Positions 8,383-17,375 are shown, counted from the stretch's first letter. The stretch: 64,000 nt of DNA from Pollutimonas sp036675275 (GCA_036675275.1 JAKFFG010000010.1:113621-177620), one strand, 5' to 3'. Notes: generated from the sequence alone by a model not told the origin. A program made the numbers and translations.

Positions 8383-9151
8383 CCGCCAGGGCAACGCCAG
8401 CCGATGCATTGAAGCGCTCCAGCACAGAGAGCGCCAATGCATCGATGGAGTCCGTCAACAACAGCCCGAATTCACCACGCCTATGGTGCGGAACAGCCAG
8501 CGGCAGTTCCGTGCACCCCAGCACCACGGCTCGCGCCCCGCGCTTCTCCAGCGCGGCAATGCCCTGGGCGGCTGGGGAAAACGCGGCATCGATCCGATTG
8601 GCCTTTACGGCGGCGATGGCCGGCACGCAGCAGTCCACGACTTCAGCTTGCGAGGGCGCAAGCGGCTCGTAGCCGGCTTGCACCAAGTAGCGTTGATAAA
8701 GGCCCAGCTCCAGCGTTGCAGCCGTGCCCATGATGCCTATCTTGCCGCCATGAATGCCTTGGCGCCGCAAATCTTCAACGACCGATTCCACGATATGCAG
8801 CACCGGCACGGCGACCTGCGACTGAAGCGCATCAAACCACAGATGCGCGGTATTGCAGGGAATGGCGATGCAATCCACGCCGGACCGCGCCAAGAATCGC
8901 ATGCCCTCCAGCATGGCGGGCAAAGGATCCGTGCCGCCACTGAGCCGGGATGCGGATCGATCCGGTATGCGCGGATCATTGCGCAACAGGACCGGGATAT
9001 GTTCCTGATCGGTGCGCGCGGGCGTCAGCTGTGCAAGGCGGTAGGCAAATGAAGCCCCGGCCAAGGGCCCCATGCCGCCAAGAACGCCCAGCGTTTTTCC
9101 TCCGACCGTAACGGCGGGCTTCTCGAGAAGAGCTTCCATTTCAATGTCCAT
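8378..9151 (-). CDS. Aspartate/glutamate racemase family protein
   Basis: A 257-residue PLP-independent racemase. It has the family's opening GVLGGMGPLAG and the two catalytic cysteines, Cys99 in IPCNTAH and Cys213 in LGCTELPL, placed symmetrically in the two half-domains. It interconverts D- and L-amino acids. Beside D-carbamoylase and D-aminoacylase, the likely job is turning released D-amino acid into the L-form, although hydantoin racemases are related and cannot be excluded. A second in-frame ATG at 9139 is a possible start. Confidence 0.87.
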   Translation of the reverse strand: MDIEMEALLEKPAVTVGGKTLGVLGGMGPLAGASFAYRLAQLTPARTDQEHIPVLLRNDPRIPDRSASRLSGGTDPLPAMLEGMRFLARSGVDCIAIPCNTAHLWFDALQSQVAVPVLHIVESVVEDLRRQGIHGGKIGIMGTAATLELGLYQRYLVQAGYEPLAPSQAEVVDCCVPAIAAVKANRIDAAFSPAAQGIAALEKRGARAVVLGCTELPLAVPHHRRGEFGLLLTDSIDALALSVLERFNASAGVALAA

Positions 9152-9409
9152 TCATACGCAGGCGCAATGAGGTGTGCCATACGGCTGCCTGCAGATGCCA
9201 GCATGCCCGCATGTCGCCCCGCCCGCAACTCGAACTGGAAGAATGAAAAAATGCCTGGGAGTCCCGCTAGGCAGAGGCCAAGCCGCTGATCTTAAAAAGA
9301 AAGACGCCCCCCTTTAACGGCTTCCCTTTTCCCGGTGCATAACCCAGAATTATGATGAATCCTCGAATATTGATGGGTCCAACGACAACGAACTAAACGG
9401 AGACATGTC

Positions 9410-10507
9410 ATGCAAGAAAACGTTCAGCCACGCAGAAATTTTCTCAAGACCGCGGCCGGTAGCACCTTGGCGTTGGCCAGCGCCGCAGCCGGCGCACAAT
9501 CATTCCTTTTCACACCCAATCAGCGCTATCCCGATCCATCCATCCTGATTCTGGACCCCAGCTTTACGAAATATCGCATCTACAGCAGCACGGTCGAGCA
9601 GGTCGCAACAGGCATGCGCTGGGCGGAAGGGCCGGTCTACTTCCCCAACGAAGGTTATGTGCTCGTAAGCGACATTCCCAACAATAGGATCATGAAGTAC
9701 GACGAATCCAATGATACGTTCAGCGTGTTCCGCGCCAATGCCAACTATGCGAACGGCAACACGCGGGATCGCCAGGGCCGCTTGATAACTTGCGAACATT
9801 CCGTCACGCGGCGGGTCGTGCGCACCGAACACGACGGCCAGATGACCGTGCTGGCAGACAACTACGAAGGGAAACGGCTGAATGCGCCGAACGACGTGGT
9901 GGTCACGTCCGATCACGCCGTCTGGTTTACCGATCCGCTGTTTGGCATCAACGGCGAGTGGGAAGGCTCGAAAGCCACACCGGAACAGGCCACCACGAAT
10001 GTATACCGCCTGGGCACCGATGGAACGCTGAAGGCCGTCATCACAGACATCGTCAATCCCAACGGACTGGCCTTTTCCCCGGATGAAAAAAAACTCTACG
10101 TCGTCGAATGGAAAGGCACGCCAAACCGCAGCATCTGGAGCTATGACGTTGCCCTGGATGGCACCGTGTCAAACAAGGTGAAGCTTATCGATGCATCAGA
10201 CCACGGAGCCCTGGACGGCTTCAAGGTCGACCAGGACGGGAACCTTTGGTGCGGCTGGGGCAGCAGCGGCGCGCTCAATGCCGAACCCACGGATGTCGAC
10301 GGCAGGCAAGTCTATACATTGAAAGGCGACCCGGAAGATCTCGACGGGGTCATGGTATTCAATGCAACGGGGAAAGCCATCGGTTTTATCAAGCTTCCGG
10401 AACGCTGCGCCAACCTTACATTCGGTGGCCCGAAGAACAACCGCTTATACATGGCCAGCAGCCACTCGCTCTACGCCTTGTTCGTCGAATCGCATGGCGC
10501 AGTCTGA
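9410..10507 (+). CDS. SMP-30/gluconolactonase-family protein, Tat-exported
   Basis: A 365-residue six-bladed beta-propeller hydrolase. The N-terminus carries a twin-arginine signal (QPRRNFLKTAAG) and an Ala-rich hydrophobic region, so it should be exported folded to the periplasm. Family landmarks are WAEGPVYFPNEGYVLVSDIPNN, NAPNDVVV, the metal-site region NPNGLAFSPDEK and DGFKVDQDGNLW. Members hydrolyse lactones. It stands alone, about 260 bp from the racemase gene; GGAG precedes the ATG. Substrate unknown. Confidence 0.88.
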   Translation: MQENVQPRRNFLKTAAGSTLALASAAAGAQSFLFTPNQRYPDPSILILDPSFTKYRIYSSTVEQVATGMRWAEGPVYFPNEGYVLVSDIPNNRIMKYDESNDTFSVFRANANYANGNTRDRQGRLITCEHSVTRRVVRTEHDGQMTVLADNYEGKRLNAPNDVVVTSDHAVWFTDPLFGINGEWEGSKATPEQATTNVYRLGTDGTLKAVITDIVNPNGLAFSPDEKKLYVVEWKGTPNRSIWSYDVALDGTVSNKVKLIDASDHGALDGFKVDQDGNLWCGWGSSGALNAEPTDVDGRQVYTLKGDPEDLDGVMVFNATGKAIGFIKLPERCANLTFGGPKNNRLYMASSHSLYALFVESHGAV

Positions 10508-10646
10508 CTACCCGACCTGAGTCGAACGCGCTGTCGCTGGCCGATGTGCGAGCGGCACGCCAAAACGCCGCGCCATTTGCGGCCTTGACATGCGCAGCAC
10601 ATGGTCGGTAGCATGAAACCTCACATGAGACTTGCAGGGAATTCAA

Positions 10647-10856
10647 ATGACCACGACAAGCAAAGGAGAGCGGCATCGCGCCAAGCTGCGGGCTGCTGGT
10701 CTGCGCCCCTTGCAGATATGGGTCCATGACACCCGTACGCCTGCTATTTCTGAGCAACTTGCGCGGCAATGTCATAAGCTGAAGCACGACCCGGCCGAGC
10801 GCGAAATCATTGAATTTGTCGAAGAAGCAGCGGCGCAGACAGAGGGCTGGCGATGA
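10647..10856 (+). CDS. MazE-like antitoxin (DUF3018 type)
   Basis: A 69-residue protein with a basic start (KGERHRAKLRAAGLRPLQIWV, a strand-rich DNA-binding end in this family) and an acidic tail (EREIIEFVEEAAAQTEGW) expected to bind the toxin. An AGGGA ribosome site precedes the ATG at 10647. The stop overlaps the toxin start in ATGA, so the pair is translationally coupled, and antitoxin-first order is typical of type II modules with autoregulation. It sits alone between metabolic genes. Confidence 0.82.
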   Translation: MTTTSKGERHRAKLRAAGLRPLQIWVHDTRTPAISEQLARQCHKLKHDPAEREIIEFVEEAAAQTEGWR

Positions 10857-11176
10857 CCGTTCGCGGCGACCTTGTAATCGTCGCCCTTCAGGGAGACTAC
10901 GGTAAGCCGCGACCGGCGCTGATTGTTCAATCCAATCTGCTTGCCGAGCTCCAAAGCGTTATCGTATGTCCAATCACCAGCGATCTGCGCGACGCCCTCT
11001 TTCGCATCACGATCGAGCCAAATCCGGTCAATGGGCTACAAACCTTGTCGCAAGTAATGGTTGACAAGATCGCGACCATTTCGCGTTCAAAGATCGGCAA
11101 AACTTTGGGCCAATTGGATGAGGAGAGAATGCGGGCCGTGGAACGGGCCTTGGTGCTAGTGATCGGGATCGCATAA
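10853..11176 (+). CDS. MazF-like endoribonuclease toxin (PemK family)
   Basis: A 107-residue protein of the MazF/PemK family. It shows the RGDLVIVALQGDYGKPRPALIVQS opening with the conserved GDYGKPRPALIVQ strand, VIVCPITSD, and a late VMVDKIATISRSKIGKTLGQL block. These toxins cut mRNA at short single-stranded motifs and are neutralised by the antitoxin encoded immediately upstream with a 4-bp overlap. Length and key residues look intact, so the module is probably functional. The recognition sequence cannot be predicted from this. Confidence 0.88.
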   Translation: MTVRGDLVIVALQGDYGKPRPALIVQSNLLAELQSVIVCPITSDLRDALFRITIEPNPVNGLQTLSQVMVDKIATISRSKIGKTLGQLDEERMRAVERALVLVIGIA

Positions 11177-11276
11177 ATCAGGGCATCTCCTCGTCTAATC
11201 AAAGCCTTTCACCGGCTGCCATGCATTTCGTCGCGGACATGCGCCACCATGCCGAATCAATTGCCAGGGTACAAAC

Positions 11277-11855
11277 ATGATCAACCCAACCGCGCTTTTC
11301 GTGCTCGGCCATGCCGGTACAGGCAAATCCTTCCTGACAGCGCATTTCGTCCTGCGGCAACGACAGGAAGGCCGCGCCTGGTGTGTGCTGGACAAAGATG
11401 TGGTCAGCGAAATATGGTCGGGCCCAATGCTGGCCGCCCTGGGGCAAGATCCCAACGATCGTGACAGCCCCCTGTTCAAGGCCAAAGTGCGCGACCTGGA
11501 ATACCAGAGCACGCTGCGCATCGCAAAAGATCAGCTGGACATGGGCCTCGATGTAATTTTTCCGGGGCCCTGGAGCCGGGAAACCGCCTCGTCGGCGCTT
11601 TTCTCTGTCCGCGATCTCGGCTTTCCCCCACAGACCAGGCTGCGTCACGTATGGCTGGAGCTGCCTTTGACCGTGCGGCGGCAACGCATTGCCGACCGGA
11701 ACGATCCGCGCGACCAGTGGAAGCTCGAACACTGGGAGGCGTACACCGAGGCATTGAAGCGGCCGGCCGCAGTACAAGACGGGCGTATCCCCGTCCTTGA
11801 CGCGAGCCTTTCCATTGCCGACCAAATCGCTGCACTGGGTGCGCTGGTCTGCTGA
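11277..11855 (+). CDS. Small P-loop ATPase/kinase of unknown substrate
   Basis: A 192-residue protein with Walker A GHAGTGKS at residues 11-18, a Walker B-like run in a hydrophobic strand (LDVIFPGPWSRET) and an RQRIADRNDPRDQWK lid-like stretch. This is the layout of small-molecule kinases (gluconate, shikimate or APS kinase-like) and of zeta-type nucleotide kinases. I do not recognise a specific family. It lies 100 bp after the MazF-like gene, but its length and intact fold suggest an independent gene. Confidence 0.75.
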   Translation: MINPTALFVLGHAGTGKSFLTAHFVLRQRQEGRAWCVLDKDVVSEIWSGPMLAALGQDPNDRDSPLFKAKVRDLEYQSTLRIAKDQLDMGLDVIFPGPWSRETASSALFSVRDLGFPPQTRLRHVWLELPLTVRRQRIADRNDPRDQWKLEHWEAYTEALKRPAAVQDGRIPVLDASLSIADQIAALGALVC

Positions 11856-11916
11856 ACCAGCTATATTGAACCTATCTGCTGATACAATTATTTCAGCGTA
11901 AAAGCAGGCCACGTCC

Positions 11917-13578
11917 ATGCGAATCGAGGCATGCACAAGGAGCTTACCAATTCCTCACAGAGCCTCAGCACTGGCCCCGTTCCAGCATGCCACATTCCGC
12001 GCATTGTGGACGGCGACGCTAGCCTCCAACCTTGGCGGCCTCATACAGGCAGTGGGCGCTGGCTGGCTCATGACAACAATCTCCGATTCCGACGACATGG
12101 TTGCCCTGGTGCAGGCGGCAACGACGCTGCCCATCATGATCTTCTCGTTGGCCGCCGGAGCGCTTGCCGACAACTTCGACCGCCGCAACATCATGCTGAC
12201 GGCGCAAATCATCATGATGCTGGTGTCCGCCATCCTGGCGGTATTTGCAATTTCCGGATTGTTGTCGCCCTGGCTCCTGCTTACCTTCACGTTTTTCATC
12301 GGCTGCGGAACCGCGCTGCACAATCCGTCGTGGCAGGCCTCCATGGGCGATCTGGTTCCGCGCGAAGACCTGCCTGGCGCCGTAACCTTGAACAGCATGA
12401 GCTACAACCTCATGCGCAGCGTCGGGCCTGCCGTAGGCGGCATTATTGTGGCGTTGGCCGGCGCAGCCTTTGCATTCGCCCTGAATGCCGTCAGCTACAT
12501 TGCCTTGATTCATGCCCTGTGGCGCTGGAAGCCGCAAAGGCCGCCCCGCACCTTGCCGCGTGAAGCGTTTGGCAGCGCCATCGCCGCCGGCCTGCGCTAT
12601 ATCGCCATGTCCCCCAATTTGTTGAAGGTGCTTTTTCGCGGCTTCCTGTTCGGACTGGCCGCCGTGGCCGTACTCGCTTTGTTGCCGCTGGTGGCGCGCG
12701 ATCTTGTCCAAGGCGGAGCCTTCACCTACGGCATCATGCTGGGCTGCTTCGGCGCCGGCGCCATTGGCGGCGCGATGCTCAATGCGCGGGTCCGCGAAAA
12801 CTGGCGCAATGAAACCATCGTCCGGGCCGCCTTCATTGGCTTCGCCATCAGCGCCGTCTTGCTGGCATTGAGCCGCGATTTATGGATAAGCTGCCTGGTC
12901 CTGCTGCCCGCCGGGGCCTGCTGGGTGCTGACGCTGTCTCTCTTTAACGTGACCGTACAGCTGTCGACGCCCCGCTGGGTCGTAGGGCGCGCCCTGGCGC
13001 TGTATCAAACCGCCACCTTCGGCGGAATGGCGGCGGGCAGCTGGCTCTGGGGGCTTACGGCGGAAGCCCACGGAGCCGACCAGGCGCTGATCGTATCCGG
13101 AATCGTGCTGGTGGCGGGAGCGCTGATAGGGCTGCGCTTCGGCTTGCCCGAATTCGGCAAACTCAATCTCGACCCGCTGGACCGTTTCAACGAACCCGTG
13201 CTGAAGCTGGACCTGAGCTCGCGCAGCGGCCCCATCATGGTGATGGTGGATTACGAAATCGCGCAAGCCGACATACCTGCTTTCCTGTCCGCAATGGCAT
13301 TACGCCGCCGGATCCGCATCCGCGACGGTGCGCGCCAATGGTCCTTGCTGCGCGACCTGGAAAACCCACGGGTCTGGACGGAAAGCTACCACGTAGCGAC
13401 CTGGGTGGAATATGTGCGGCACCATCAGCGCCGTACTTTCGCCGATGCCGCAGTCTCGGATCAGCTGCTTGCATTGCACCGCGGTACAGAGCCACCGCGG
13501 GTTCACCGCATGATCGAACGTCAAACAGTCCCCGTACGCGACGACACACCTCTGAAGGTACACGAGCCGCTGCCTTGA
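11917..13578 (+). CDS. MFS exporter with C-terminal soluble domain (EntS-like)
   Basis: A 553-residue major facilitator of the MFS_3/transmembrane secretion effector type, related to the enterobactin exporter EntS. About 12 membrane segments fill the first 410 residues, with the loop signature GALADNFDRRNIM between segments 2 and 3. A soluble cytoplasmic tail of about 140 residues follows (IMVMVDYEIAQADIPAFLSAM, then WTESYHVATWVEYVRHHQR). That tail is a regular extra domain in this subfamily and resembles a ferredoxin-like monooxygenase fold. No siderophore genes are adjacent, so the cargo is unknown. It converges on tapT with 36 bp between stops. Confidence 0.88.
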   Translation: MRIEACTRSLPIPHRASALAPFQHATFRALWTATLASNLGGLIQAVGAGWLMTTISDSDDMVALVQAATTLPIMIFSLAAGALADNFDRRNIMLTAQIIMMLVSAILAVFAISGLLSPWLLLTFTFFIGCGTALHNPSWQASMGDLVPREDLPGAVTLNSMSYNLMRSVGPAVGGIIVALAGAAFAFALNAVSYIALIHALWRWKPQRPPRTLPREAFGSAIAAGLRYIAMSPNLLKVLFRGFLFGLAAVAVLALLPLVARDLVQGGAFTYGIMLGCFGAGAIGGAMLNARVRENWRNETIVRAAFIGFAISAVLLALSRDLWISCLVLLPAGACWVLTLSLFNVTVQLSTPRWVVGRALALYQTATFGGMAAGSWLWGLTAEAHGADQALIVSGIVLVAGALIGLRFGLPEFGKLNLDPLDRFNEPVLKLDLSSRSGPIMVMVDYEIAQADIPAFLSAMALRRRIRIRDGARQWSLLRDLENPRVWTESYHVATWVEYVRHHQRRTFADAAVSDQLLALHRGTEPPRVHRMIERQTVPVRDDTPLKVHEPLP

Positions 13579-13614
13579 ACACGGGTTAGGCAGTGTGACC
13601 TTGCGACATATTAA

Positions 13615-14262
13615 TTAATCAAGGCGCGGGTCAGGCTCTTCAGCAGCCTGCAAACCACCATAATTTCGCCGATACACATCCCTGCCCATTGCCTGGATCT
13701 GTTGTTCGATAAGGACGTTGAATGGCGCCAAAACCGAACTGAAATCCTGGTCCGGTTCCAGACGCGTCAGCGTACGCACCACCGCCTCGATCGTGGACAC
13801 GGCAGCCGGCTCACGAGTTTGGCGCAGCCTGTAGCTCGACGGCGCTCCGTTTTCCAGGCTCAGGCGCGGCAAGGTCGCCAGTATGGGATTGGCATGCAGG
13901 ATCTTGCGGGCTTTGCGCCATGTGCCATCGGGCACGATCAACAACGCCGTATTAGAGTCCGAACGGTCCGCCATCGCTTGCGGCGCCACGGCCTCATCCC
14001 CGGGAAACAACAGGAACACGGGAGTGGACTCGGCCACGATGGCATCCAGTTGGGGGAAATGCTCACCCACCATCACTTCGGATCGCTGCAAGCCCAGCGC
14101 CGCCAACCGGCCCGTATTCAGTGCGTGGCGGGATTCCGTGGGATGTTGAAGTATCAACACGCGCGTACGGTTGGCAACTGTACGCACGTGGGCGCACAGG
14201 CAATGCGACACCGGCCGCAAGCAGCGTTCGCACCGGGGCCGAGATAAGGGAGATGGATCCAC
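13615..14262 (-). CDS. tapT: DTW-domain tRNA-uridine aminocarboxypropyltransferase (TapT)
   Basis: A 215-residue DTW-domain protein. A zinc-binding cluster of cysteines opens the protein (CERCLRPVSHCLC, from residue 11), then LILQHPTESRHALNTGRL, and the family hallmark appears as DGTW at 112-115 followed by RKARKIL. In E. coli the homologue adds a 3-amino-3-carboxypropyl group from SAM to uridine 47 of several tRNAs (acp3U). It may be transcribed together with the cupin gene 83 bp upstream on the same strand. Confidence 0.9.
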   Translation of the reverse strand: MDPSPLSRPRCERCLRPVSHCLCAHVRTVANRTRVLILQHPTESRHALNTGRLAALGLQRSEVMVGEHFPQLDAIVAESTPVFLLFPGDEAVAPQAMADRSDSNTALLIVPDGTWRKARKILHANPILATLPRLSLENGAPSSYRLRQTREPAAVSTIEAVVRTLTRLEPDQDFSSVLAPFNVLIEQQIQAMGRDVYRRNYGGLQAAEEPDPRLD

Positions 14263-14345
14263 GCGTGAATTCAGTGAATGAGGCTTAAGGACAAATACCC
14301 CGGCTCTCAGGTAATCCGAAATCGGGGCGGTTTTATTGCTGGCAA

Positions 14346-14675
14346 TTAATCGATGATGAACAGTTTCGCGCCCGTCATCGTTGACGAACGATGCGGCTCG
14401 GCCTGATCCGCCACCTGATAGCTCATACCCGGTTTGAGCAAAAATTTCCGGCCATCCTCAAGCTCGGTGTGTAATTCGCCGTCCAGACAATACAAGACGT
14501 GTCCCTTGCTGCACCAATGATCGGCGAGATAGCCAGCGCTATATTCGACGATCCGTACACGGATGTCTCCAAAATGTCGGGTGCGCCAGATTGCTTGACC
14601 GACTTCACCGGGATGTACTGTTGCTTCGACCTCTTCCCATTTGGTAACTCCGAACGGGATACTGTGCATTTCCAT
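14346..14675 (-). CDS. Small DHCW-motif cupin protein
   Basis: A 109-residue single-domain cupin. The segment ADHWCSKGHVLYCLDGELHTELEDG is the hallmark of a small cupin family named for its Asp-His/Cys-Trp motif (here DHWC at 52-55), followed by a second cupin half with GMSYQVADQAEPHR. The ATG at 14675 was chosen because AGGA lies about 12 bases upstream. An ATG two codons later is also possible, and longer in-frame extensions have no homology. No function is known. Confidence 0.8.
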   Translation of the reverse strand: MEMHSIPFGVTKWEEVEATVHPGEVGQAIWRTRHFGDIRVRIVEYSAGYLADHWCSKGHVLYCLDGELHTELEDGRKFLLKPGMSYQVADQAEPHRSSTMTGAKLFIID

Positions 14676-14853
14676 AAGGTTTCTGGTTCCTGAAAGATTT
14701 GAGACGGCACAAAACCGATTATTTGATGTCACTGCGACGGCAGGTCCATGATAGACCAGGTGCATCCCACCGGGCAGCAAGCGGCCGTGAACGCAGCGCA
14801 GCCATGATGGCTTGCCGCGCCATTCTGATCAGGAAGCAGCCAGAACGCCAAAG

Positions 14854-14885
14854 AAAAAAACCCGCTCGTGATAGAGCAACGGGTT
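14854..14885 (-). terminator. Intrinsic terminator after the ssb remnant
   Basis: On the minus strand AACCCG pairs with CGGGTT and an inner GCTC pairs with GAGC, followed by a run of seven T. It lies 22 bp past the stop of the truncated ssb copy. The intact ssb at 22950 has a hairpin of the same design in the same relative position, so the remnant kept its own terminator. Confidence 0.8.
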
Positions 14886-14907
14886 AGCTATTTACCTTTC
14901 TTAAAAC

Positions 14908-15285
14908 CTAGACGTTAAAAGGCACGTCGACGTTTATATCGGCCGAGTTGGCGGCCGGAGAAGCTTGCGGCGCCGCAGGACGAGGTTGTTGGACCGGACG
15001 CTGCGCGCGGGGCTGGGCTGGAGCCTGGTTGTATTCGTTGCGGCGGCCGCCCAGTATTTGCATCCGGCCGGTAACGATATCGGTGCTGTAACGGTCGGCA
15101 CCGGTGTCTTTATCTCGCCATTTGCGGGTTTTAAGGCGGCCTTCCACATATACCGAACGGCCTTTTTTGAGGTATTCGCCGGCGATTTCCGCGAGGCGGT
15201 TATAGAACATTACGCGATGCCATTCGGTTTCTGCGCTCCGCTCGCGAAACTCGACGGTGATAACCCTGGGTGTCGTACGGTTTGC
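14908..15285 (-). pseudogene. 5'-truncated, diverged copy of ssb
   Basis: The last 100 codons (from the ATG at 15210) match the intact SSB at 22950-23441: FYNRLAEIAGEYLKKGRS, VEGRLKTRK, KDTGAD, NEYNQAPAQPRAQRP, PAAPQASPAAN. The frame stays open to 15285 and still encodes EWHRV, but the first 55-60 residues of the OB fold are gone and a TGA closes the frame at 15286-15288. The tail reads VDVPFNV instead of a terminal DDDVPF, so even the partner-binding tip is altered. DNA identity to the intact copy is roughly 80% by eye, too low for a recent duplication. It is most likely a relic. Confidence 0.8.
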
Positions 15286-15587
15286 TCATGATGTGACAAC
15301 AAATCATCGCTTGAGACGGCCGAAATCCTATCGCAGAATGAACTTCGCAGCACAACCTCAGTGCACATGCCATGTCATTCACCGACACGATGTGTAGGAA
15401 CCAACAGCCTGGCCGGACACTCCACCTAGACGATGAGTTCCGACGCAGGGATACCAGTTCGCTAGGACGAATGTTACGTCCAAAGCATGGTGCACCTTGC
15501 CGCCTAAGGTCAACAATAACGATAAGGGACATTCAAAATATGATATTCAGAAACCAAGTCAAACCAGCCACCCCTCACAGGAAATTC
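15286..15587. other. Gene-free stretch between the ssb relic and the Bug receptor gene
   Basis: About 300 bp with no supported gene. It presumably carries the promoter of the downstream Bug receptor/enoyl-CoA hydratase pair and the left junction of the suspected island. No clear repeat or integrase-type site was recognised. Confidence 0.5.
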
Positions 15588-16565
15588 ATGCTTCGGGTGG
15601 CCTTCTCCGGAGCCATCCTTGCGTTGACGGCGGCCGGCGCGTCAATCAGTACGGCAGCCGAGGAATTTCCCAAGGCGCCAGTAAAGGTAATCGTGACCTA
15701 CCCTCCCGGAGGCGGAACGGACGTGCTGGCCCGTCTCATCGAACCCACTCTCGCAAAGAATCTGGGCCAATCTGTGATTATCGAGAACCGCGGCGGCGCA
15801 GGCGGCTCCATAGGCTCATCGGCCGCCGCGCGCTCTTCCAAAGACGGGTACACAATGTTGTTCATGAGCTTGATACCGCACGTTGCGGTAAAGGGGATGT
15901 ACGCCAAGCTCAACTACGATCCCGTCGAGGATTTCACTGCGGTCAGCCGGGCAGTAACGCTACCCTATGTCATCGTGGTAAACGCCAATTTGCCTGCGAA
16001 GAATCTGGGCGAGCTTATCGACCTAGCGAAATCGAAGCCCGGGATCCTCAACTTCGAGTCTGCAGGCGTAGGCAGTTCAACACACCTGACGGGAGAACTG
16101 TTCAAAAACACCTTTGATGTGGATATCACGCACATTCCCTACAAAGGAGGCGGCCCAGGCCTAATTGCCTTGCTCGGTGGTGAAGAAGTACAAGTGGCCT
16201 TCGAGAACCTGGCCGCCATGCTCCCGCATATCAGCTCCGGCAAGCTGCGAGCCTTGGCTGTGACGAGCAAGGAGCGTTCTCCCTTGCTGCCCGACGTGCC
16301 GACCGTGTCGGAGTTTGGAACGAAGGACTTTGTCGTAACGGGAGATTTCGGCTATCTCGTACCCGCTGGCACGCCAACGGATGTGGTCGCCACGTTGAAT
16401 GCTGCGATCGTCAAAACAATGGCCACTCCGGAAGTTATCGAACAGATCCGTCAGTCAGGAGCCGCGAGTCAGTCTTCGACACCAGAAGAGTTCGACAAAG
16501 ACCTTCACGCCGAATCCAAGAAGTGGCTCGATATGATCGAACAGCTAGGTATTCAAGCGCGTTAA
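15588..16565 (+). CDS. Bug-family tripartite tricarboxylate transporter receptor
   Basis: A 325-residue periplasmic binding protein. With the ATG at 15588 (AGGA five bases before it), a signal peptide of about 23 residues ends at STAAE. An in-frame ATG at 15540 with a more distant AAGGGA is the alternative. Bug landmarks are FPKAPVKVIVTYPPGGGTDVLARL, ENRGGAGGSIGSSAAA, FESAGVGSSTHLTGELF and IPYKGGGPGLIALLGG. It probably delivers the carboxylate degraded by the CoA-dependent enzymes around it. Enoyl-CoA hydratase begins 33 bp downstream. Confidence 0.92.
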   Translation: MLRVAFSGAILALTAAGASISTAAEEFPKAPVKVIVTYPPGGGTDVLARLIEPTLAKNLGQSVIIENRGGAGGSIGSSAAARSSKDGYTMLFMSLIPHVAVKGMYAKLNYDPVEDFTAVSRAVTLPYVIVVNANLPAKNLGELIDLAKSKPGILNFESAGVGSSTHLTGELFKNTFDVDITHIPYKGGGPGLIALLGGEEVQVAFENLAAMLPHISSGKLRALAVTSKERSPLLPDVPTVSEFGTKDFVVTGDFGYLVPAGTPTDVVATLNAAIVKTMATPEVIEQIRQSGAASQSSTPEEFDKDLHAESKKWLDMIEQLGIQAR

Positions 16566-16598
16566 AAACGTACGTAACAACTCACTGAGGAAAACCGC

Positions 16599-17375
16599 AT
16601 GACATCGCTATTGATTGAACAAGACCAAAGCGCCGTCATCTTGACGATGAATCGTTCCGAGGTGCTGAATGCCTTGTCCCGCCAGCTAGCCGAGAAAATG
16701 ACCGAAACCATTCGTGCGCTGGCAGGCCGACGCGACGTGCGCACAATAATCATCACTGGAAGTGGCAAGGCCTTCTGCGCAGGTATAGATCTCAAGGAAC
16801 GTCGAGATTTATCTCCAAATGAAAAATGGGAGCAAAGTCGCACGCTCTGGCATCTTTTCGAGGCAATACACGAATCACCCAAGGCAGTGATAGCGGCGGT
16901 CAACGGCTGGGCGCTCGGTGGCGGATTCGAGCTCGCCATCGCGTGCGACCTGCGCTATGCGGTTGAAGACGTGCAATTTGGCTGGCCCGAAATGACACTG
17001 GGCGCCTACCCGGGCGCTGGCGCGGCTGTCATGCTGCCCCGCCTGATTGGGTCCGCAAGGGCAAAAGAGCTTTTCTTTACTGCACGAAATCGGATCACCA
17101 GTGACAAGGCTCTGGCATATGGCCTCCTTCAACGAGTTGTCAAAAAAGACGAGTTATTGTCCTCCGCACTGGAATGCGCTCGAGATATAGAATGCACCAG
17201 TCCCCTGGGCCTTGCTGCAGTCAAGGAATCTGTTAATCGAGGTGCCGACCTACCGTGGGACGAGGCCGTTGCTTTGGATAAAGGACTGCGCCGTCCATTG
17301 GAAGGTACCCGCGATTATGAAGAAGGCATACGTGCTCACTTCGAAAAGCGCAAACCCGTATGGGCCGGCACATAG
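16599..17375 (+). CDS. Enoyl-CoA hydratase/isomerase family protein
   Basis: A 258-residue crotonase. The oxyanion-hole segment SGKAFCAGIDLKE (55-67) and a second one at LGGGFE are present. Glu111 (GGFELAIACD) and Glu131 (GWPEMTLG) are 20 residues apart, as are the two catalytic glutamates of rat mitochondrial hydratase. So it should hydrate a 2-enoyl-CoA to a 3-hydroxyacyl-CoA. It is the second gene of the plus-strand pair after the Bug receptor and faces the acyl-CoA dehydrogenase. Confidence 0.9.
   Translation: MTSLLIEQDQSAVILTMNRSEVLNALSRQLAEKMTETIRALAGRRDVRTIIITGSGKAFCAGIDLKERRDLSPNEKWEQSRTLWHLFEAIHESPKAVIAAVNGWALGGGFELAIACDLRYAVEDVQFGWPEMTLGAYPGAGAAVMLPRLIGSARAKELFFTARNRITSDKALAYGLLQRVVKKDELLSSALECARDIECTSPLGLAAVKESVNRGADLPWDEAVALDKGLRRPLEGTRDYEEGIRAHFEKRKPVWAGT

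Noticed and set aside
14301..14338. Hairpin CCCCG...CGGGG followed by GGTTTT on the plus strand between tapT and the cupin gene
   Set aside because: No plus-strand gene precedes it, and on the minus strand there is no T-run, so terminator function is not supported.
15200..15532. A 110-codon minus-strand frame overlapping the ssb relic
   Set aside because: It reads the relic in a different frame, has no homology and no ribosome site; the SSB frame explains the conserved sequence.
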